From contig NZ_UGHR01000004.1 of assembly GCF_900451195.1 (NCBI RefSeq), forward strand, positions 62,001 to 126,000: a stretch of 64,000 bases of DNA, read 5' to 3'. Under the pieces are notes generated by a model, which worked only from the letters and a program-made list of their open reading frames with translations, did no database searches and had not been told where the DNA came from. Origin of the DNA: Iodobacter fluviatilis (lineage in GTDB: Bacteria > Pseudomonadota > Gammaproteobacteria > Burkholderiales > Chitinibacteraceae). A program made the translations under genes and the position numbers. Positions 25,776 through 34,971 of this stretch are shown here, in pieces; the stretch's first letter is position 1; every line of letters begins with the position of its first letter.

Positions 25776-28700
25776 ATGGCAACTGCAGCAGCACTGACTT
25801 ATGTACAGAAACTGTATATCGCTTACTATCAACGTCCAGCAGATTACGCTGGCTTACAATATTGGTCTGACCGTGTCGATAAAGAAGGCGTTTCTAATGT
25901 TGTAAATGCCTTTGCAACCTCACCTGAATCTGTCTCGCTTTATGGCTCTTTAGCCTTACAAGCGCAAATTGATGCTGTATATAAAGCAGCATTTGGCCGT
26001 GCAGCAGAAACAACCGGCCTGCAGTACTACATCAATGAAATCAATGCTGGCCGTTTAACCATCGGTAAAATGGCTCTGGCTATTCTGGATGGTGCTACAG
26101 GCACAGATGCAACCACTCTGGCATCCAAGCTTGCCGTTGCTGGCGCATATACCGATGCACTTTCTGATAACGCAGGTATCCTGAAATACGTGGGCGAATC
26201 TTCAGCCACTACCGCGCGTATTTTCTTGGCCGCAGTTTTACCAAGCACACAAGCTGCTCAAACTGCCGCAATCCCTGCAAATATTGCAACACTGAGCGCC
26301 GCTACCTTATTTACCTTAACACCTGGCTTAGATCTGCAAACGGCAGACAGCTTTTTTGCCTCACAAACGATTTTCAATGTGGATGGCAAAGGCCCAACCT
26401 TAAATACTGGTGATAAGTTATTCGGTACTGCAGGCAAAACCACTAATACCTTAACGATTACTGATTTGTCCCCGGGCACAACCAACGGCAATATTCCTGC
26501 CGGCGTTACGCTGACCAATATTCAAAATATTATTTTGAACTCCTCCGGTAATACCGCAGCGGGTACAGGGTTCAGCACTGTTGGCTACGCGGATGTACGC
26601 AGCCTGAAAGGCACAACCAACGGTGGTGCTGCCGATGTATTTACAGCCGCAAATGGCGTGAATGGCACGGTAGTGGATGCGACTCACAATGGTTTTGCAG
26701 GTGCTTTAACGGTGGTTGGCGGTACAGATGTAACCGCTACCTCGGTAGGCGGCGATATTCTGGTGGGTAGCCCTGGTCTTGCACGCGTACCTTTGGCTGC
26801 TGAAGTGACGACAGGCAAAATTGTTGTTAATCAAAACAACAGCGCTACAGGTAAAGTGAATGTATTTGGCGGTACTACCGTAAATGTCACCACCAGCTCT
26901 TCTTCAAACAGTGGTGTGATTGAAATTGGTAATACGGCAGCTAACACCGGTAACAACACCGCAGGTAAAGTAGCCAATGCCTCAGGCAATATCACCGTAA
27001 ATAGCGCTGGCACAGGCGCTATTACTGTATTTGGCGGTGTGGATGTGTCGATTAACGACACGGCTTTAAAAGGCGCAGGCGCAATTACTGTAGGTGATGC
27101 AGGACGGGTTGATTTAAGCAACCTGCCTACAGGCAATGTCACTATCAATGAAGTGGCGCAAATTGCTTACAACGGCTTGGCTGGCTCTACCAATAACAAT
27201 ACAGCCGCGGGTGCGATTGGGGTGTCTGGCGGTAAAAACGTCACCATCACAACAAATGCTGCCAATGCGGTAAATATTGGTAATTTGGGCGCAGCCAAAG
27301 AAAACACACTGAACCCAAGTGGCGTCATCAAAGTAACCAACACCGGTATTGTGAATAACGCGGGTGCTACTGGTGCCGTGCTCATTACTGGGGGTACTGA
27401 CGTTACTGTCAGCACAACAGGTGCGAATGTCACGATTGGTCGTGCAGCCAATGCCGGTGTGGCAGATCAGGTTAGCAACCCAACAGGTAATGTAACGGTT
27501 ACAGAAACCCTCAATGGCAATGGTTTTGCTCGTGCTGTGGTGATTGATGGTGGCTCTAACGTTACAGTGAATGCCAAAGGGCAGAACGTTACAATTGGCC
27601 AGTCTGTTGCCAGCGCACCTACAGGTGCGGTGCTGGTGAATCAGTCTGATCTGCTTACAGGTACAGGCGCTTATTTAGCAAGTACCAATGCAGGTAATGT
27701 GATTGTGGATGGCGGTACAACGGTCACTGTGAATACCACTGGTGGCAATGTTACCGTGGGTGAGGTGATTAGCGGGGTTAATACCGTAGCCAGCGGTGCA
27801 GTAGCGATTACCCGCACCTTTAGCGGCCCGGGTGCAGATGCAACAACAGTGCTTGGTGGCTCTACAGTGGGCATTACCACTACCAAAACTTCTGGTGCAA
27901 TTACCGTGGGTGCAGCTTCTGCGGCACTTAATGCGGCAGGTACAGCGTTGAAAGACGCTAATCTGGCACCTACAGGTGATGTAACGATTGCAGATGTAAC
28001 AACCGCAGGCAGCCTGAACTACTACGGTACTGGTGCGATTAATGTGAACACCAATGGTGCAGCCACAGTTTCTATTCGTGGCGGCGATGTGGTGGCGATT
28101 AATGACATTCAGGCAACGCTGGCAACGGGGGGTGGCAATTCAGGTAAAGCGGTGGGTGTTAGCAAGTTGGCCAATGTTTCTCTGACAGGCCTGCAAGCAG
28201 CAAATGGTGTGACGATTGCATCAGATGCATTAACAGCGCTGTCGGTACTCAATACTGCTGGCGGTGCCAATACCATTACCATTACCAACAATACCGCTGC
28301 ACATGCGCTGACGATTACTCAGGGTGCAAATAATAAAAATGTGTGGGGTAACGGTGCTGCAGTTACAAATGATGTGACGGTAGTCGATAGCAAAGCCGGC
28401 ACATTGACCATTACAGATAATGGCACTGCTTCCAGCGCCACTCTGCAAGTGGATGCAGCAGCTGCAACGGCTGTTACTGTTAACAATGCGGCAGCAGCTA
28501 CGCTGAAACTGGGTAACGTTTCTACCGCCATTGCCACAGTGACATTAAAAGGCGCGGGTGCAACAACCTTTGATACCGCAGATGTATTCGGTACAGGTAA
28601 TCTGGGCAAAGCCATGACGGTAGATGCCTCTGCTGCTACGGGTAATGTCACCTCCTTAATGCAAGCCACAACTACAGCAGCCACTGCACAGAAATATATG

Positions 28701-31700
28701 GGTGGTAGCGGTGTGGATACGCTCACTGTCAATTCCAATGCATCGGGCTGGGGTAATTTGGTTGCCATTGATGGGGGCGCAGGCACCAGCGATGTATTGG
28801 TGGCTAACTATGCCGCTGCTGGTACAGATGTGGCTTTAGGCAGCGCAACCGCAGTGAAAGGTTTTGAAATTCTGCGTCTGGGTGCACTGGCCAATAGTGC
28901 AGCAGGCAGCTACGATGCATCGGGCTTTAATACTGATGTTCAGCTGGGCGCTGTGGCGGGCAATATCACGCTGACTAATCTTGGCGGCGTATTCTCGGTT
29001 ACAGCCAATACCACAGATAAAACAGTGAGCCTTGCAGGTAGCAACACCACTGCAACAAATAATGCGCTGACGATTAATGTGGGTACAGGCGGTACTGCTC
29101 TTGCAAGCCCTGGTTCGGCGATTCTTGCTGCAGGGGGTGGCTTAGGTACAGGTGCCATTACAGCTAACGCATTTGAAGCCGTTACCATCAATTCAAAAGG
29201 CGGTTATGTTTCTACAGCCAATGCCACTAGCCTGAATACGGTCACTCTGACAGATACAGGTACAGCGGGCGCAGCAACACTGGTTGTAGGGGGCGATCGC
29301 GGCCTAGCGTTAACTTCTAACGCGGGCTTTACATCGATCAATGCCTCTACACATACCGGCACAACAACCAATGACGGCACCCTTGTTAATTCTGCCACAT
29401 CGGTTGATGTCACTGCTGCCAAGGTATCGAATGCTGGTACAACCTTTACGGGGGGTACATCAGTACTGAAAGCCGCTGGTTCTAATGACACCACTAACTT
29501 TAAAGCCTTGGTGACATTAACAGGTACAGCAACCAACAACTGGCAAAATGGTGATACAGCCACCGTAACCATTAACCTTGCAACCTATACCTACACCTCG
29601 ATTGGTAACAATAGTGCAGCGACTGTGGCAGGTTTACTGGCTGCAGCCATTAGCAATGATGCTACTACCAATAATGCACTGGGTAATGTGGTCAAAGCAG
29701 GTGCGGGCAGCCCGGCAGTCACAGCTGTTGCCAGTGGCGGCAGCATTGTCTTAACTAAGGCCGCTGCGTTTGAAGTGGGTACAGCAAAAAGCGCTGCAAA
29801 TGCAACGATTGCAGACGCGATTGTGGGCGGACAGCAGCAAATTGTTCTTGAATCTGCTACAGCAGTGGGTGGTGCGGGTGCCGGTAATATCACGGTTACC
29901 TTTAACGGCGGTGCGGGTGCCATTACTATCGCCGTAGCTAATAACGATACAGTTGCACAAATTGCCACCAAAATTGCTGCAGGTATTACCGCTGCAGCAT
30001 CTACCGATAAGCCAGGTATTGCTTCGGCTGTAGTGGTGGATTCCTCTAAAGTGTTGATTACCGTGCAAGCTGGCGAAATCTCACAACTGTCAGTGGGCGG
30101 TACAGCAGCCTTTGTGGGTGCAGGCGTTGCAACAACAGACAGCACTAACTTTGCCACAGTCGATAATCTGTTTACTTCAGGTGCGGGCGGTGGTGAATAC
30201 AAGGCTGGCTTGGGTGGCGCGTGGAATGCGGTTAGCCATAAGTTCTCCTCAGGTAGTGAAACAGTGAATCTGACTGCTTCCACCGCCAAAGTAGATAAGC
30301 TGATCCTGAAAGAAGGCGCAACGCTCACCGACAATGGTAGTAAAGGTGGCGTGACTAAGTTTACAGTGAACAGCCAAGCGGCCAGCGATACCATTACCTT
30401 CCGTAATACGGCAGATAATGCTGACCTTGCCAAGACTATTCTGGCGAATTCCGGCACCAATGGGGTGAATAACGTAACGGGTGCCAATACAATGGCAACG
30501 GTACTGGATTCTTCCGGTGCGCTGTTTACCAAGCTGGCCAACTTAACCTACAGCATCAGCAATGGCGTGATTACCTTCGGTGCCACAGGGGGTAATAACC
30601 TTTCCCAATTCACCACCAATGAGCTGATCAGCGCAGCGTCTATCTTGGTGAGCAGTGCAACCACAGGTGGCGCAAATAAAGTGGTGGCCTTCTCGTCTAA
30701 CGGCCGCAGCTATGTGGTGGCGTCTGATAACGGCAATACATTGCAAGCGGGTACTAACAACAACAGCGTGATTGTTGAGCTGAAAGATGTGGCTTCTGTG
30801 AAGGGCTTTGGCTCTACCTTCGGTGACGCTACCGTCGTGGCCACGAATGTAACAAGCATCACTGGCTCTGCTGATATTACAACGCTGGCTACAACCTCCA
30901 CGCTGGATTACACCGGCTTCTCTAAAGCAACATTAACCGCTGCCGGTACAGTGGCTGCCAATACCAATACCACTAAGTTTACAAACTTAGCCGCCTCAGC
31001 CGAGCTGGTATTGAATGCGACAGGTAATACGCATATTGGCTTGCTTGAAACCACGCAAGTGGGCGCGTCTGGCAGCAATAGCCTGACTGTTACCATGCAA
31101 ACCAATGCCACAACAGTGAATAAGCTGACCGTGACAGGTGATGCCTTAGTGAAATTTGCTGCAAATGGCGCTGCGCATATCGTGCAAGAGCTGGCCGATG
31201 CAAGCAATACCGTGAATACCATTCAGGTTACAGGGAATAATGCCTTCACCCTGCTGAAAGAAACCGGTACTGCCTTGAATACCATCGATTCCACTCTGGC
31301 CGGTGCGAAGTTTATCTTTGGGAATGGTACCTTCACTAACACCACCACCTTCACTGTAACGGCTGCAGATGCACATAATAATGTGACCTTCAATCTGGCA
31401 GCAGGGCAGGCGGCTGATCTTTACACCAGCGGCTCGGGTCTGAAGTTTATTCAGGCTACAGATTCAACTGCCGGTACAGAAGCTGCATCGGTCGGTACGG
31501 GTGTGATTCAGGCGGTGGCATCAGGCGGCAGCAACACCTTTACTCTGGGTAATGGTGCTAACCAGCTGGTTGCCAACGGTGCAGGTGATGTGATCACCGT
31601 GGGTACAGGCTCTAATACCATTGTGGCCACAGGCGCGGGCGATGTATTTAATATCGCTTCGGGTGCGGGTACAACGCAGGTGACTGTGGGTACCGGGGCT

Positions 31701-32198
31701 ACTCTGAATATTGGTACGGTGAATGTAGCTAACGCGGGTGCTGAAACCGTGGTTGTAACAGGTGCTGTAACAGGCGGTACAACAGCCGCTTACGCAAACA
31801 CCACACTCAACTTTGCTGCAGGTTCTACAGTAACGGGCCATCAGGTCAGCTTTGGCACCACTGCAGATGCCTTCACCTTATTGGGTGCTTCTGTTGCGGC
31901 TTCACAAATCAACGTGGCCACAGCAGCTTCTCTGACCGATGCTTTAAACCTTGCTGCTAATTACACTCTGCTAACAACCGTGCAGGGTACAGACCCAACT
32001 GCATCAACTTTAGCTGCTAACACAGGTAAAGTGGATTGGTTCCAATATGGTGGTGACACCTATGTGGTGGCCATGGTCAACAGCACAGGTGCAGCACTGC
32101 AGCAAACAGCCCTTGATGCCAACGACATCGTGGTGAAAATCACGGGTCTGGTTGATCTGACTGGCTCTAACTTTGCCGGTGAAGTTTTAACTTTCTAA
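25776..32198 (+). CDS. Giant S-layer-like surface protein, DUF4214, type I secreted
   Basis: 2140 aa, rich in Ala, Gly, Thr, Val and Asn; I see no cysteine. There is no N-terminal signal peptide. Residues ~10-120 form DUF4214-type repeats (LYIAYYQRPADYAGLQYW, then VYKAAFGRAAETTGLQYY). Residues ~310-775 hold about eight repeats of 50-75 residues with the pattern GG-x-x-VTV-x-T then NVTIG. RTX-like nonapeptides occur near residue 974 (GGSGVDTLT) and, degenerate, around 1910-1960. Residues ~1230-1440 contain two similar domains with DTATVTINLATYTYTS / GAITIAVANNDTVAQIA. The C-terminus, ending FAGEVLTF, resembles the uncleaved secretion signals of S-layer proteins such as RsaA. A cognate secretion system lies 5 kb downstream. 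RBS AGGAG. Its role as a cell-surface layer is inferred. Confidence 0.85.
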   Translation: MATAAALTYVQKLYIAYYQRPADYAGLQYWSDRVDKEGVSNVVNAFATSPESVSLYGSLALQAQIDAVYKAAFGRAAETTGLQYYINEINAGRLTIGKMALAILDGATGTDATTLASKLAVAGAYTDALSDNAGILKYVGESSATTARIFLAAVLPSTQAAQTAAIPANIATLSAATLFTLTPGLDLQTADSFFASQTIFNVDGKGPTLNTGDKLFGTAGKTTNTLTITDLSPGTTNGNIPAGVTLTNIQNIILNSSGNTAAGTGFSTVGYADVRSLKGTTNGGAADVFTAANGVNGTVVDATHNGFAGALTVVGGTDVTATSVGGDILVGSPGLARVPLAAEVTTGKIVVNQNNSATGKVNVFGGTTVNVTTSSSSNSGVIEIGNTAANTGNNTAGKVANASGNITVNSAGTGAITVFGGVDVSINDTALKGAGAITVGDAGRVDLSNLPTGNVTINEVAQIAYNGLAGSTNNNTAAGAIGVSGGKNVTITTNAANAVNIGNLGAAKENTLNPSGVIKVTNTGIVNNAGATGAVLITGGTDVTVSTTGANVTIGRAANAGVADQVSNPTGNVTVTETLNGNGFARAVVIDGGSNVTVNAKGQNVTIGQSVASAPTGAVLVNQSDLLTGTGAYLASTNAGNVIVDGGTTVTVNTTGGNVTVGEVISGVNTVASGAVAITRTFSGPGADATTVLGGSTVGITTTKTSGAITVGAASAALNAAGTALKDANLAPTGDVTIADVTTAGSLNYYGTGAINVNTNGAATVSIRGGDVVAINDIQATLATGGGNSGKAVGVSKLANVSLTGLQAANGVTIASDALTALSVLNTAGGANTITITNNTAAHALTITQGANNKNVWGNGAAVTNDVTVVDSKAGTLTITDNGTASSATLQVDAAAATAVTVNNAAAATLKLGNVSTAIATVTLKGAGATTFDTADVFGTGNLGKAMTVDASAATGNVTSLMQATTTAATAQKYMGGSGVDTLTVNSNASGWGNLVAIDGGAGTSDVLVANYAAAGTDVALGSATAVKGFEILRLGALANSAAGSYDASGFNTDVQLGAVAGNITLTNLGGVFSVTANTTDKTVSLAGSNTTATNNALTINVGTGGTALASPGSAILAAGGGLGTGAITANAFEAVTINSKGGYVSTANATSLNTVTLTDTGTAGAATLVVGGDRGLALTSNAGFTSINASTHTGTTTNDGTLVNSATSVDVTAAKVSNAGTTFTGGTSVLKAAGSNDTTNFKALVTLTGTATNNWQNGDTATVTINLATYTYTSIGNNSAATVAGLLAAAISNDATTNNALGNVVKAGAGSPAVTAVASGGSIVLTKAAAFEVGTAKSAANATIADAIVGGQQQIVLESATAVGGAGAGNITVTFNGGAGAITIAVANNDTVAQIATKIAAGITAAASTDKPGIASAVVVDSSKVLITVQAGEISQLSVGGTAAFVGAGVATTDSTNFATVDNLFTSGAGGGEYKAGLGGAWNAVSHKFSSGSETVNLTASTAKVDKLILKEGATLTDNGSKGGVTKFTVNSQAASDTITFRNTADNADLAKTILANSGTNGVNNVTGANTMATVLDSSGALFTKLANLTYSISNGVITFGATGGNNLSQFTTNELISAASILVSSATTGGANKVVAFSSNGRSYVVASDNGNTLQAGTNNNSVIVELKDVASVKGFGSTFGDATVVATNVTSITGSADITTLATTSTLDYTGFSKATLTAAGTVAANTNTTKFTNLAASAELVLNATGNTHIGLLETTQVGASGSNSLTVTMQTNATTVNKLTVTGDALVKFAANGAAHIVQELADASNTVNTIQVTGNNAFTLLKETGTALNTIDSTLAGAKFIFGNGTFTNTTTFTVTAADAHNNVTFNLAAGQAADLYTSGSGLKFIQATDSTAGTEAASVGTGVIQAVASGGSNTFTLGNGANQLVANGAGDVITVGTGSNTIVATGAGDVFNIASGAGTTQVTVGTGATLNIGTVNVANAGAETVVVTGAVTGGTTAAYANTTLNFAAGSTVTGHQVSFGTTADAFTLLGASVAASQINVATAASLTDALNLAANYTLLTTVQGTDPTASTLAANTGKVDWFQYGGDTYVVAMVNSTGAALQQTALDANDIVVKITGLVDLTGSNFAGEVLTF
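26700..28100 (+). repeat. Tandem coding repeats in S-layer protein
   Basis: Eight or nine degenerate units of roughly 150-225 bases, each beginning with codons for V-x-GG-[TSNK]-x-V-[TN]-V/I and continuing to an N/I-T-V/I-G motif, then P-[TS]-G-x-V. The pattern suggests stacked beta-strand (beta-roll or solenoid) modules that arose by duplication. Confidence 0.7.
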
Positions 32199-32236
32199 TC
32201 TAGGCAAATCAGCGGGCAGATTCTTGCCAGCCCAAC

Positions 32237-32272
32237 AACCCCGCCCCTTATTTAGGTGGCGGGGTTTTTTTT
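32237..32272 (+). terminator. Terminator of S-layer gene
   Basis: AACCCCGCC pairs with GGCGGGGTT, followed by eight T in all; the loop is about 14 bases. Confidence 0.9.
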
Positions 32273-32306
32273 GCTATAAAGGTTTAGTCTTTTTAAGGGG
32301 AAAATC

Positions 32307-32900
32307 ATGGGCTTGTTGATTACTGCCGCACATTTAAGCGCCATTGCAGGCAAGGCCACGCCACTGATGCCCGGTCTATTGGAATGGATCAATAAGCTTT
32401 GCCCGCAGTATGAAATTGACAGCGCTCAGGAATATGCCCATTTTTTAGCGCAAGCCTGCGTTGAGAGTGATCACTTTAAAACGCTGCAAGAATATGCAAG
32501 CGGGGCGGCTTATGAGGGCAGGGCAGATTTGGGTAATTGCAAAGCGGGGGACGGCATTAAATATAAAGGGCGCGGCATATTTCAAACCACAGGCCGTGCT
32601 AATTATTTGCAATTAGGCATTAAAAAAGGTCGTAGGGATTTATTTATTAATCATCCTGATTTGCTGGAGCAAGCCGAATACGCAGTCTGGAGTGCATGTG
32701 AATACTGGGCTGGCCGTAGCTTAAATGACGCGGCTAATCATGGTGATCAGGATATTTTAAAGAAAAAATATCATGGCAAAGTATTGGATTTATCACCCGT
32801 TGAGTTTATTAGCATCAGCATTAATGGCGGATACACCGGGATGGTGCAGCGCAAAGCGTATTACTTGAAGGCGCGGCAGGTGTTTGAGCAAAGCGTTTGA
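32307..32900 (+). CDS. Glycoside hydrolase family 19 (endolysin/chitinase-like)
   Basis: 197 aa, a single GH19 catalytic domain. FLAQACVESDHFKTLQEYA carries the likely catalytic glutamate (E53), and GDGIKYKGRGIFQTTGRANY is the hallmark loop. The EFISISINGGYTG segment is also typical of phage endolysin-type GH19 enzymes that cut peptidoglycan. There is no signal peptide, wall-binding domain, holin or other phage gene next to it. It follows the S-layer terminator by 34 bases and has its own AAGGGGAA ribosome binding site. A role in opening peptidoglycan for the surface layer, or a phage relic, are both possible. Confidence 0.82.
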   Translation: MGLLITAAHLSAIAGKATPLMPGLLEWINKLCPQYEIDSAQEYAHFLAQACVESDHFKTLQEYASGAAYEGRADLGNCKAGDGIKYKGRGIFQTTGRANYLQLGIKKGRRDLFINHPDLLEQAEYAVWSACEYWAGRSLNDAANHGDQDILKKKYHGKVLDLSPVEFISISINGGYTGMVQRKAYYLKARQVFEQSV

Positions 32901-33330
32901 TTCGTTAAATTGATAAGAAGAATAAGAAGCAGTAGACTTATTCCCCCCTTTTGTAAAAGGGGGGAGCAGGGGGAATTTGTAGTTGATGTTGGGCATAAAT
33001 AAGCAAAAAACTAAAAGCAAATCCCCCTCAAATCCCAAATGCCGTTCACTTAAGCCGTTTTGCTTGAGTTCCCCCCTTTGAAAAAGGGGGGCTAGGGGGG
33101 ATTTGCAGTTGACGCTGAGCTTAAATAAGCAAAAAACCAAAGGAAAATCCCCCTCAATCCCCCTTTTACAAAGGGGGAAGCAAAACCAATACCTTAAGTG
33201 AACGGCATTACCCCACAATCCCCCTTTTACTATGGGGGAAGCTAAGGTCAAAACCCTTGAGTGAAAGGTATTTCCCTCACCCCCCTTTACAAAGCGGCAA
33301 GCTACAGAGCAGAAGTGCCGCCTGAAGTCA
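32901..33330. repeat. Cluster of C/G-tract palindromic repeats
   Basis: Between convergent genes lie at least five palindromes of the type TCCCCC-TTT-N-AAA-GGGGGA (for example 32942-32965, ~33070-33092, ~33161-33182, ~33219-33241 and a decayed copy near 33282). Two ~95-base direct repeats (about 32943-33036 and 33071-33162) share AAATAAGCAAAAAAC and ATCCCCCTCAA. Two ~60-base units (33161-33281) repeat in tandem. A 17-base exact inverted repeat AATGCCGTTCACTTAAG occurs at 33038-33054 and, reversed, at 33193-33209. No gene is supported here. Confidence 0.85.
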
Positions 33331-34857
33331 TCAGGCAACGCCCAGTGCTTTTAGGATTTTTAATTCCTTATCTGCAAAGGTATGGGCCCATTTTCTGAGC
33401 TGATTGAGATTGTCTTCTTCTGAATTGATGGTTTTACCTTCCAGCAATAATCTTTGCTCTTGCCGCACTAATAGCTGCCAAGCATATTGAGCCCATTCTT
33501 CGGGCTGATGCTTGCCCTCTTGTCTGGCCAGTAAAAAGATTTGCTGAAAGCGGCCAACAGGCACGCCGCCGCCCAATACCGGGCTGGCCAAGTAGCTTAC
33601 TTCGTTGCTGGCCCGCGCTTGTGTGCAAAGGTGCAGATTCAGCTGTTCGCACCGGGGTTTGGCTTTGGCAATTTCATCGTCACTCTGAACCGTTACCAGA
33701 CTGCCGCTGCCGATTAATACATAGATGGCTTGCAAGATTTTCACAAAGCTTTGGCCTGTGATTTGCTCAATTTGCCCTAGTGTCATGATCTGATGATCTG
33801 CCAGCGTATCTAAAATAGGGGCATAAACGGCCTCTTGCATATTGGCCTCACCCAAGCTGCCTGTGGCGGTGAGCGACACATCGGGCCGGTGTTGGATCAG
33901 GATAATCCGCTGCTGACGCAGTAATTCTGTTTGCTTGATATTGCCCAGCTTGCGCGGGCCACGTACCCAGTAATCACGGCGAAACTGCTGGTTCACCATA
34001 AAATCGCGCACTGTTTCGCGGAACATGGGGTTGGGGATATTTTCTAAAAACTGTTGTTGCTCATTACTTAAATTAATGGAATCAATCTGGTCTAAATAAT
34101 GAGCGGAGCAGGCAAAGCTGAGCTTGGCAGGCTCCAGCCATTCGGCCATGGTGGAAAAATGCATGGGCAGCCAGTCGCGGTTAAAGTATTCATGCGCTAA
34201 ATAATGGCGGTTTTGCTCTTTCAGTTTTTTGATCCGCTCGTGCACATGCGGGTTGGCTCTGGCATAAAGCGGCTCGGTAGCCAGCAGCTTTTCTGTGAAA
34301 TCCAGTGCGCCATTGATGCGGCTGACAATCCCATTGCCTTCAACTCCTGCCACTTCTGCGTGCTGAGTCATTAAGTGCCGCATCGGGGCAAAATTGGCCC
34401 AGCCAGGCTGGGTGTTATAGCTGATATATAACACGCCGCCGACTTTTAATTTGCGGCGAATAAATTCTACAATCACTGCGCGGTTTTCATCCGAGATCCA
34501 GCTCCAGATGCCATGCAGGCCAATGAAATCAAATTCTGGTAAATCACTGCGCGCGGCAAAATCTGCAAAAGACTCATCAAACAGCCGTGCTTCAGAATGA
34601 GAGGCCCTGGCCAGCTCTTGGGCAAAGCTCGCCTGCGATGGATTAAAATCGGTGCCATACCACTGGATAGTGCTGGCGGCGGCATGCAAATTGGCACTGA
34701 CGCCCTGACCAAAGCCCAGCTCGCATGCCGTGCCTATTTCTGGGCAGGCCAGCCCGGCACTTAAAAACGCCATTTTCACCCGGTGAGGATTCAGTTCAGC
34801 GTAATAGCCATAGGTGTAAGCAATATCTGCAACATAGCCTGCCGTCCAGTTACTCAT
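33331..34857 (-). CDS. Class I methyltransferase with regulatory domain
   Basis: 508 aa. An N-terminal SAM-binding domain (ACELGFGQGVSANLHAAA, motif I; WYGTDFNPSQA; DFIGLHGIWSWI) is followed by a methyltransferase regulatory domain (PF10119-type; about residues 220-300, FNRDWLPMHFSTMAEWL) and a C-terminal region of unknown function. Proteins with this layout often sit in surface-polysaccharide or S-layer loci. The target is unknown. It is on the same strand as the tolC-hlyD-ABC operon and starts 114 bases after tolC ends, so it may belong to that operon. Confidence 0.8.
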   Translation of the reverse strand: MSNWTAGYVADIAYTYGYYAELNPHRVKMAFLSAGLACPEIGTACELGFGQGVSANLHAAASTIQWYGTDFNPSQASFAQELARASHSEARLFDESFADFAARSDLPEFDFIGLHGIWSWISDENRAVIVEFIRRKLKVGGVLYISYNTQPGWANFAPMRHLMTQHAEVAGVEGNGIVSRINGALDFTEKLLATEPLYARANPHVHERIKKLKEQNRHYLAHEYFNRDWLPMHFSTMAEWLEPAKLSFACSAHYLDQIDSINLSNEQQQFLENIPNPMFRETVRDFMVNQQFRRDYWVRGPRKLGNIKQTELLRQQRIILIQHRPDVSLTATGSLGEANMQEAVYAPILDTLADHQIMTLGQIEQITGQSFVKILQAIYVLIGSGSLVTVQSDDEIAKAKPRCEQLNLHLCTQARASNEVSYLASPVLGGGVPVGRFQQIFLLARQEGKHQPEEWAQYAWQLLVRQEQRLLLEGKTINSEEDNLNQLRKWAHTFADKELKILKALGVA

Positions 34858-34971
34858 GCTTTATCTCTCTTTTGAGTGAATCAAGGTGATTTAGATAAAA
34901 TCAATCAGCGGATTGACTGCCGTTATGCCTGCTACCGCCTTTGCTCCGGGGCAATGGCCGGGTGCTTTTTG

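Noticed and set aside
29591..30541. 316-aa minus-strand ORF inside the S-layer gene, and several similar ones
   Set aside because: Antisense shadows caused by the low-stop, Thr/Ala/Val-rich codons of the plus-strand gene; they have no family features and the plus frame is continuous.
32307..32900. Prophage
   Set aside because: Only a single endolysin-like gene; no holin, structural, integrase or repressor genes around it.
32935..33310. Possible CRISPR array
   Set aside because: Repeats are palindromic, unevenly spaced and vary in length, spacers are themselves repeated, and no cas gene is nearby.
32793..33338. 181-aa minus-strand ORF downstream of the GH19 gene
   Set aside because: It translates the palindromic repeat cluster (peptides such as PLCKRGIEGD recurring) and overlaps the GH19 gene; this is a repeat artefact.
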